Assembly (NCBI RefSeq): GCF_007565055.1
Contig: NC_044564.1
Span: 76,218,563-76,282,562, forward strand
Reading direction: 5' to 3'
Length of the DNA stretch: 64,000 bases
Source of the DNA: Rhinopithecus roxellana
Lineage: Eukaryota; Chordata; Mammalia; Primates; Cercopithecidae
This document shows positions 60,300-64,000 of the stretch, piece by piece; within the stretch, counting starts at the first letter, position 1; each line of letters opens with the position of its first letter. A program made the position numbers and the translations under genes. Below the pieces are notes generated by a model, which saw only the letters and a list, made by a program, of their open reading frames with translations, did no database searches and had not been told where the DNA came from.

Positions 60300-61035
60300 G
60301 TAAACTCTTTAAAAAATTCTTTTAGAATAATAACATATAAATTATAAATAGGACACATACAATTTAATGTGTAACAATAAACTAAACCTCTGTGTATCTC
60401 CTACCTAGCTTAAGACACAAAACAATATGAGAAAATTTGATATCCCTTGTGAACTTCCTAATCATATTTCCCATTTTCCCAGCAGAAACAATAACTTCCT
60501 TAATTTTATGATAACGATTTATTTGTTTTCCTTTGTAATTAACCATATATGCATGTATTCTTAAGCAATATGTTATTTAATTTTCTCTGGTTTTAAAATT
60601 TTGCTTGATCTCATAATGCTTGTATTTTTCTGCAATTTGCTTTCTTCATTCAACATTTAAGATTTTTCTACATTGATGCTTTTAGCTATAGTGCATTCAT
60701 TTGCACGTCCTGGATGGATAATACCTTATTTATGTATATCCTGTGCTGTATGTGACAGGATATTTAGGTTCTTTCGGGGTGTTACTATCATGACCAATGA
60801 ATGCATCTTTGAATATTTTTGCACATATCTGAATGCAGGTGTATACAAATTTTTCTAAGAATATATCTAGGAGTAGAATTGCTTGGTCTTGATTATATGC
60901 GACTTCACTAAATAATGCCAACTGCAATTGAACCAATTGGCTTCTTCACTAGCAATGTATAGGGATTCCTCGTGCTTCAAAACCTCTTCGAAAGAGAGTA
61001 TTATGATACTCTTCACTTTTTCCCAAAGTAGTGGT
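60300..61035 (-). mobile_element. Old L1M 3'-end fragment
   Basis: The same antisense L1M 3' pattern as at 49690: 'atatatctaggagtagaatt', 'agcaatgtatagggattcct' and 'ttgaatatttttgcac'. It hosts the young L1 at 61049. Confidence 0.65.
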
Positions 61036-61870
61036 GAATTACATTTTTTTCTTTTTTTTGTTTTATTATACTTTAAGTTCTAGAGTACATGTGCACAACG
61101 TGCAGGTTTGTTACATATGTATACATGTGCCATGTTGGTGTGCTGCACCCATTTACTCATCATTTACATTAGGTATATCTCCTAATGCTATCTCTCCCAC
61201 CTCCCCCCTCCCCACAATAGGACCCAGTGTGTGATGCTCCCCTTCCTGTGTCCAAGTGATCTCATTGTTCAATTCCCACCTATGAGTGAGAACATGTGGT
61301 ATTTGGTTTTCTGTTCTTGCGATAGTTTGCTGAGAATGATGATTTCCAGCTGCATCCATGTCCCTACAAAGGACACAAACTCATCCTTTTTTATGGCTGC
61401 ATAGTATTCCATGGTGTGTATGTGCCACATTTTCTTAATCCAGTCTGTCACTGATGGACACTTGGGTTGATTCCAAGTCTTTGCTATTGTGAATAGTGCC
61501 GCGATAAACATACGTGTGCATGTGTCCTTATAGCAGCATGACTTATAATCCTTTAGGTATATCGCTAGTAATGGGATGGCTGGGTCGAATGGTATTTCTA
61601 GTTCTAGATCCTTGAAGAATCGCCACACTGTTTTCCACAATGGTTGAACTAGTTGACAGTGCCACCAACAGTGTAAAAGTGTTCCTATTTCTCCACATCC
61701 TCTCCAGCACCTGTTGTTTCCTGATTTTTTTAATGGTTGCCATTCTAACTGGTGTGAGATGGTATCTCATTGTGGTTTTGATTTGCATTTCTCTGATGGC
61801 AAGTGATGATGAGCATTTTTTCATGTGTCTGTTGGCTGTATGAATGTCTTCTTTTGAGAATTACATTTTT
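61036..61870 (-). mobile_element. Short 5'-truncated L1PA with 13-bp TSD
   Basis: The L1 3' terminus (about 61049-61857) includes the A-rich tail, 3'UTR and the last ~190 codons of ORF2. It is flanked by gaattacattttt at 61036-61048 and 61858-61870. The 5' end, in ORF2, shares gaa with the right repeat, which suggests microhomology at the 5' junction. The longest frame (61269-61640, ending SLIGGN) is the ORF2 C-terminus, and a frameshift separates it from the upstream part (61543-61824). By eye it is close in sequence to the L1 at 19276-25480. Confidence 0.93.
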
Positions 61871-61895
61871 AAAGATGGAATATCCTTGTTTCATA

Positions 61896-61976
61896 AATGG
61901 GTTGAATATTTTTTTGTAAGTGAATATTTTGAATATTGTATTTCAAAATATTGTATTTGAATATTTTTTTGAAAGT
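61896..61976. repeat. AT-rich tandem and inverted repeat
   Basis: gaatatttttttg occurs twice about 54 bp apart. Between them aatattttgaa (61923-61933) and ttcaaaatatt (61942-61952) form a perfect 11-bp stem with an 8-nt loop. Confidence 0.75.
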
Positions 61977-62039
61977 CTGCATTAAACAAGATATAAAAAT
62001 GATTGATCATAAAAGAAAAGAAAAAAGCATTCAAACATA

Positions 62040-62280
62040 TTTAAATTAAGACTTTCTATTCTTCAAAAGACTCCATAAATATTGACCAAAGACAGGTCAC
62101 AAAAAGAGAAAAGTATTTGCAACTTATATAACGGACATCATATAATCTCCATTATTAATGAAGAACTTCAATTCAATAAAAAACAGGCAATCCAAAGAGA
62201 AAATGGGCACGAAATATTTTACAGAAGAGAAAACATGAAGGACCTTACAATGATATTACATAAGGTGTGAGAAAAGAATC
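62040..62280 (+). mobile_element. Old L1M ORF2 fragment
   Basis: 'tattcttcaaaagactccat', 'agaaaagtatttgcaactta', 'attaatgaagaacttcaatt' and 'gagaaaatgggcacgaaata' match the old L1 ORF2 sequence in sense orientation. Confidence 0.65.
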
Positions 62281-62531
62281 TGATTTCATTTTTCCTCATA
62301 TGAGGTACGAATAACTTCAGCACAATTGTTTCATACTCATCTGTGTACAGTGAGTCTGGTTTTATTGTGTCAGCTTTGTTCCATTTGCTTAACTCTGTTA
62401 TTATTATACTCCAAATTATGTAGTGTATTCGCAAGTTTTGATATAAGGTAGGGCAAGTACCTTTATATATGTCTTTTATTTATGAAATTATTAATTATAA
62501 AATTTTTAAAAAACAAGTTTTAAAATTATTT

Positions 62532-62598
62532 AGTTTTGGCTTGTTTTTAGAATTTGACTTGTTTCTTGAAACAAGTTTTGGCTTGTTTTTAGAAATTT
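62532..62598. repeat. 42-bp tandem duplication containing a palindrome
   Basis: agttttggcttgtttttag occurs at 62532-62550 and 62574-62592. In the unit between lies cttgtttcttgaaacaag, an 8-bp stem with a 2-nt loop. Confidence 0.85.
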
Positions 62599-62679
62599 GG
62601 AAATTGCTAATTAGGCCTTTGTATTGGAAAACAGCAACACTAAATATAGAAATTTCCCCAAGTATTTTGAAGATATTTT

Positions 62680-63300
62680 ACTGTCCCCTGTATTCCACTT
62701 CTGATGCTAAGAAGCCAGCAAAAGTCAAATTATCATTCCCTTGCAATATGCAGTTTCCCCCTCCCCCTCGCCCCTGGCTGCTCTTATGAATTTTATTTTT
62801 ATATTTGTTTTCTAGTAGTTTAACTGTGATATGTCTAAGTTTGTTTAAAAATTATCTCCTGATTAAAATTTGTTGGTTGTCCTGAATCAGAGGATTGGGA
62901 TCTTTCAACAATGCTGGCAATTTCTTAGATATAAAATATTCAATTATTTTTGAACTCTGGGTAAATATATGTGTGATCCTCTCACACTGTTCCAGGTGCC
63001 CTAACCGGTTTTCCATATTTTTCATTGCTTTCCCCCTGTGGATTCATTCTCCATTTTGGATAACTTTTTCAGACCTAACTTTCTAGTCACTACTTCTCTT
63101 TTCAATTGTTTCTAATTTCGATTTTAATTCACTGATTAGGATTTTATTTTCAGTTATTATATTTTCACTGCTATTTATTTATTTCTTCTCAATATTCCTG
63201 GTCAATTTCTAAAGACATTCATCATTTCACAATAATTTGATTAATTTCCTTTATTTTTTAAATTAATTATTTTATATTTTTTCTCTGGCATTTTTATTAT
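62680..63300 (-). mobile_element. Old L1M (or HAL1) 5'/ORF1-region fragment
   Basis: 'tctgatgctaagaagccagc', 'gtttaactgtgatatgtcta' and 'cagttattatattttcactg' follow the reverse complement of old L1 ORF1-region sequence. Boundaries are approximate. Confidence 0.5.
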
Positions 63301-63731
63301 TTATTATTTTTCCTGGGTCTGATTTTGTAATATGTTGCTTCTATTAATTGATGATTATAGAAGACTGGTTTTGTGAGTTTTAAAAACTTGAAGTTGCGTT
63401 GTTTGGAACCGTTTCTGTAGGGACTCTAGAGGTCTGTGTTTAAAAGTTTCATATTTGAGCAAGGAAATGTGTTTACTTTTGACAGGCAACTGGGTACAGT
63501 ACCAGCCTAGGAATAACCTAACACCTCAGCTGAGAGTTTTTCAGTCAAAATGGATCAGAAGTATAAGTTCTGATCCAAAAACTCTTATTAGTATTTTCCT
63601 TGTGGTTCTAAAAAATCTTATGGAAGACTGTGTTCATTTTTGCTATTCTAGTCAGAGCCAAAGCTGAGAGAGGATTTCTTTCCCCCTCTAGTTCACTTAA
63701 TTTGTATATATGCATGTGTATATCTGGGGTG

Positions 63732-63762
<31 letters not shown>

Positions 63763-64000
63763 GTCCCATCTTACAGACTAACAGTAAACTCAGGCTTGTT
63801 TCCTAACCCTTTATGCCTGTGGCTAGTTAAAAATCATGTCCCAGCCACAAGAAATTGACCAATGTCCGTAGGGCAAATACTATCTTCAGTGAATGCTTAT
63901 TTATATAGAATCAAACTCGTATGTAATTTCTGGCCTTATATTTTTTCCTTTTATTATTCACATTAAGCCCATACTTTCAAATAATATTTTCCATATTTTA
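63301..64000. other. No gene recognised; (TG)n inside
   Basis: Apart from the (TG)n at 63727-63764, nothing was assigned up to the window end. Confidence 0.45.
63727..63764. repeat. (TG)n microsatellite
   Basis: About 14 TG units followed by TATG variants. Confidence 0.93.

Noticed and set aside
1..64000. CRISPR arrays, operons, prokaryotic signals, tRNA or rRNA genes
   Set aside because: None is seen. The sequence is clearly primate nuclear DNA, with direct repeats explained by TSDs and microsatellites.

Overview
The window is AT-rich primate nuclear DNA with no recognisable protein-coding gene, rRNA or tRNA. Its interpretable content is transposable-element sequence from several ages. The young Alu at 47228-47538 carries three features I associate with Old World monkey AluYR elements: ctcaagcc in the A-box region, ctagccgggcga in the middle, and gatccggccac near the end. 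The near-intact L1 at 19276-25480 also looks like an Old World monkey lineage. I therefore infer a macaque, baboon or guenon type genome, in an intron or a gene-poor region. The species call is inference.

Layout, left to right. 1-5204: a plus-strand L1PA-type element, cut by the window edge, with heavily mutated ORF1 and ORF2. 5205-9707: mostly unrecognised DNA with A-tracts, an (ATT)n run and a hairpin. 9708-10115: a minus-strand processed retrocopy of an mRNA 3' end with a poly(A) tail, an AATAAA signal and a 15-bp perfect target-site duplication (TSD). 10482-10790: Alu. 13212-13250: a perfect 15-bp-stem hairpin inside an old repeat. 13513-13867: a MaLR LTR. 14015-15185: an L2 LINE. 16157-16370: an AT/AC microsatellite next to an L2 3' end. 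19183-26212: a nested pair, in which a full-length minus-strand L1 (about 6.2 kb) sits inside an older minus-strand L1, both with visible TSDs. 27955-29430: an L2 with reverse-transcriptase motifs. 30423-34923: three Alus, L2 debris and an L1MA-type 3' end. 35560-37040: an old L1M split by an MLT1/MST-type LTR. 38938-41393: an L1 with an inverted 5' segment (the twin-priming pattern), interrupted by an Alu. 43113-43474: a second MaLR LTR. 43865-46800: a decayed ERV-L pol region on the minus strand. 47211-47555: the young Alu with a perfect 17-bp TSD. 48625-51715: four MIRs and old L1M fragments. 51716-60299: mostly unrecognised sequence with MIR pieces and one probable DNA transposon relic. 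60300-63300: old L1M pieces interrupted by a short young L1 with a 13-bp TSD.

I found no operon, CRISPR array, cellular gene or new biological system. The most informative observations are the full-length L1 whose ORFs carry only two visible lesions, the retrocopy of unknown parent, the 5'-inverted L1, the ERV-L pol fossil, and several near-perfect hairpins. Subfamily names come from motif recognition, not from a database search, and boundaries of old elements are approximate.
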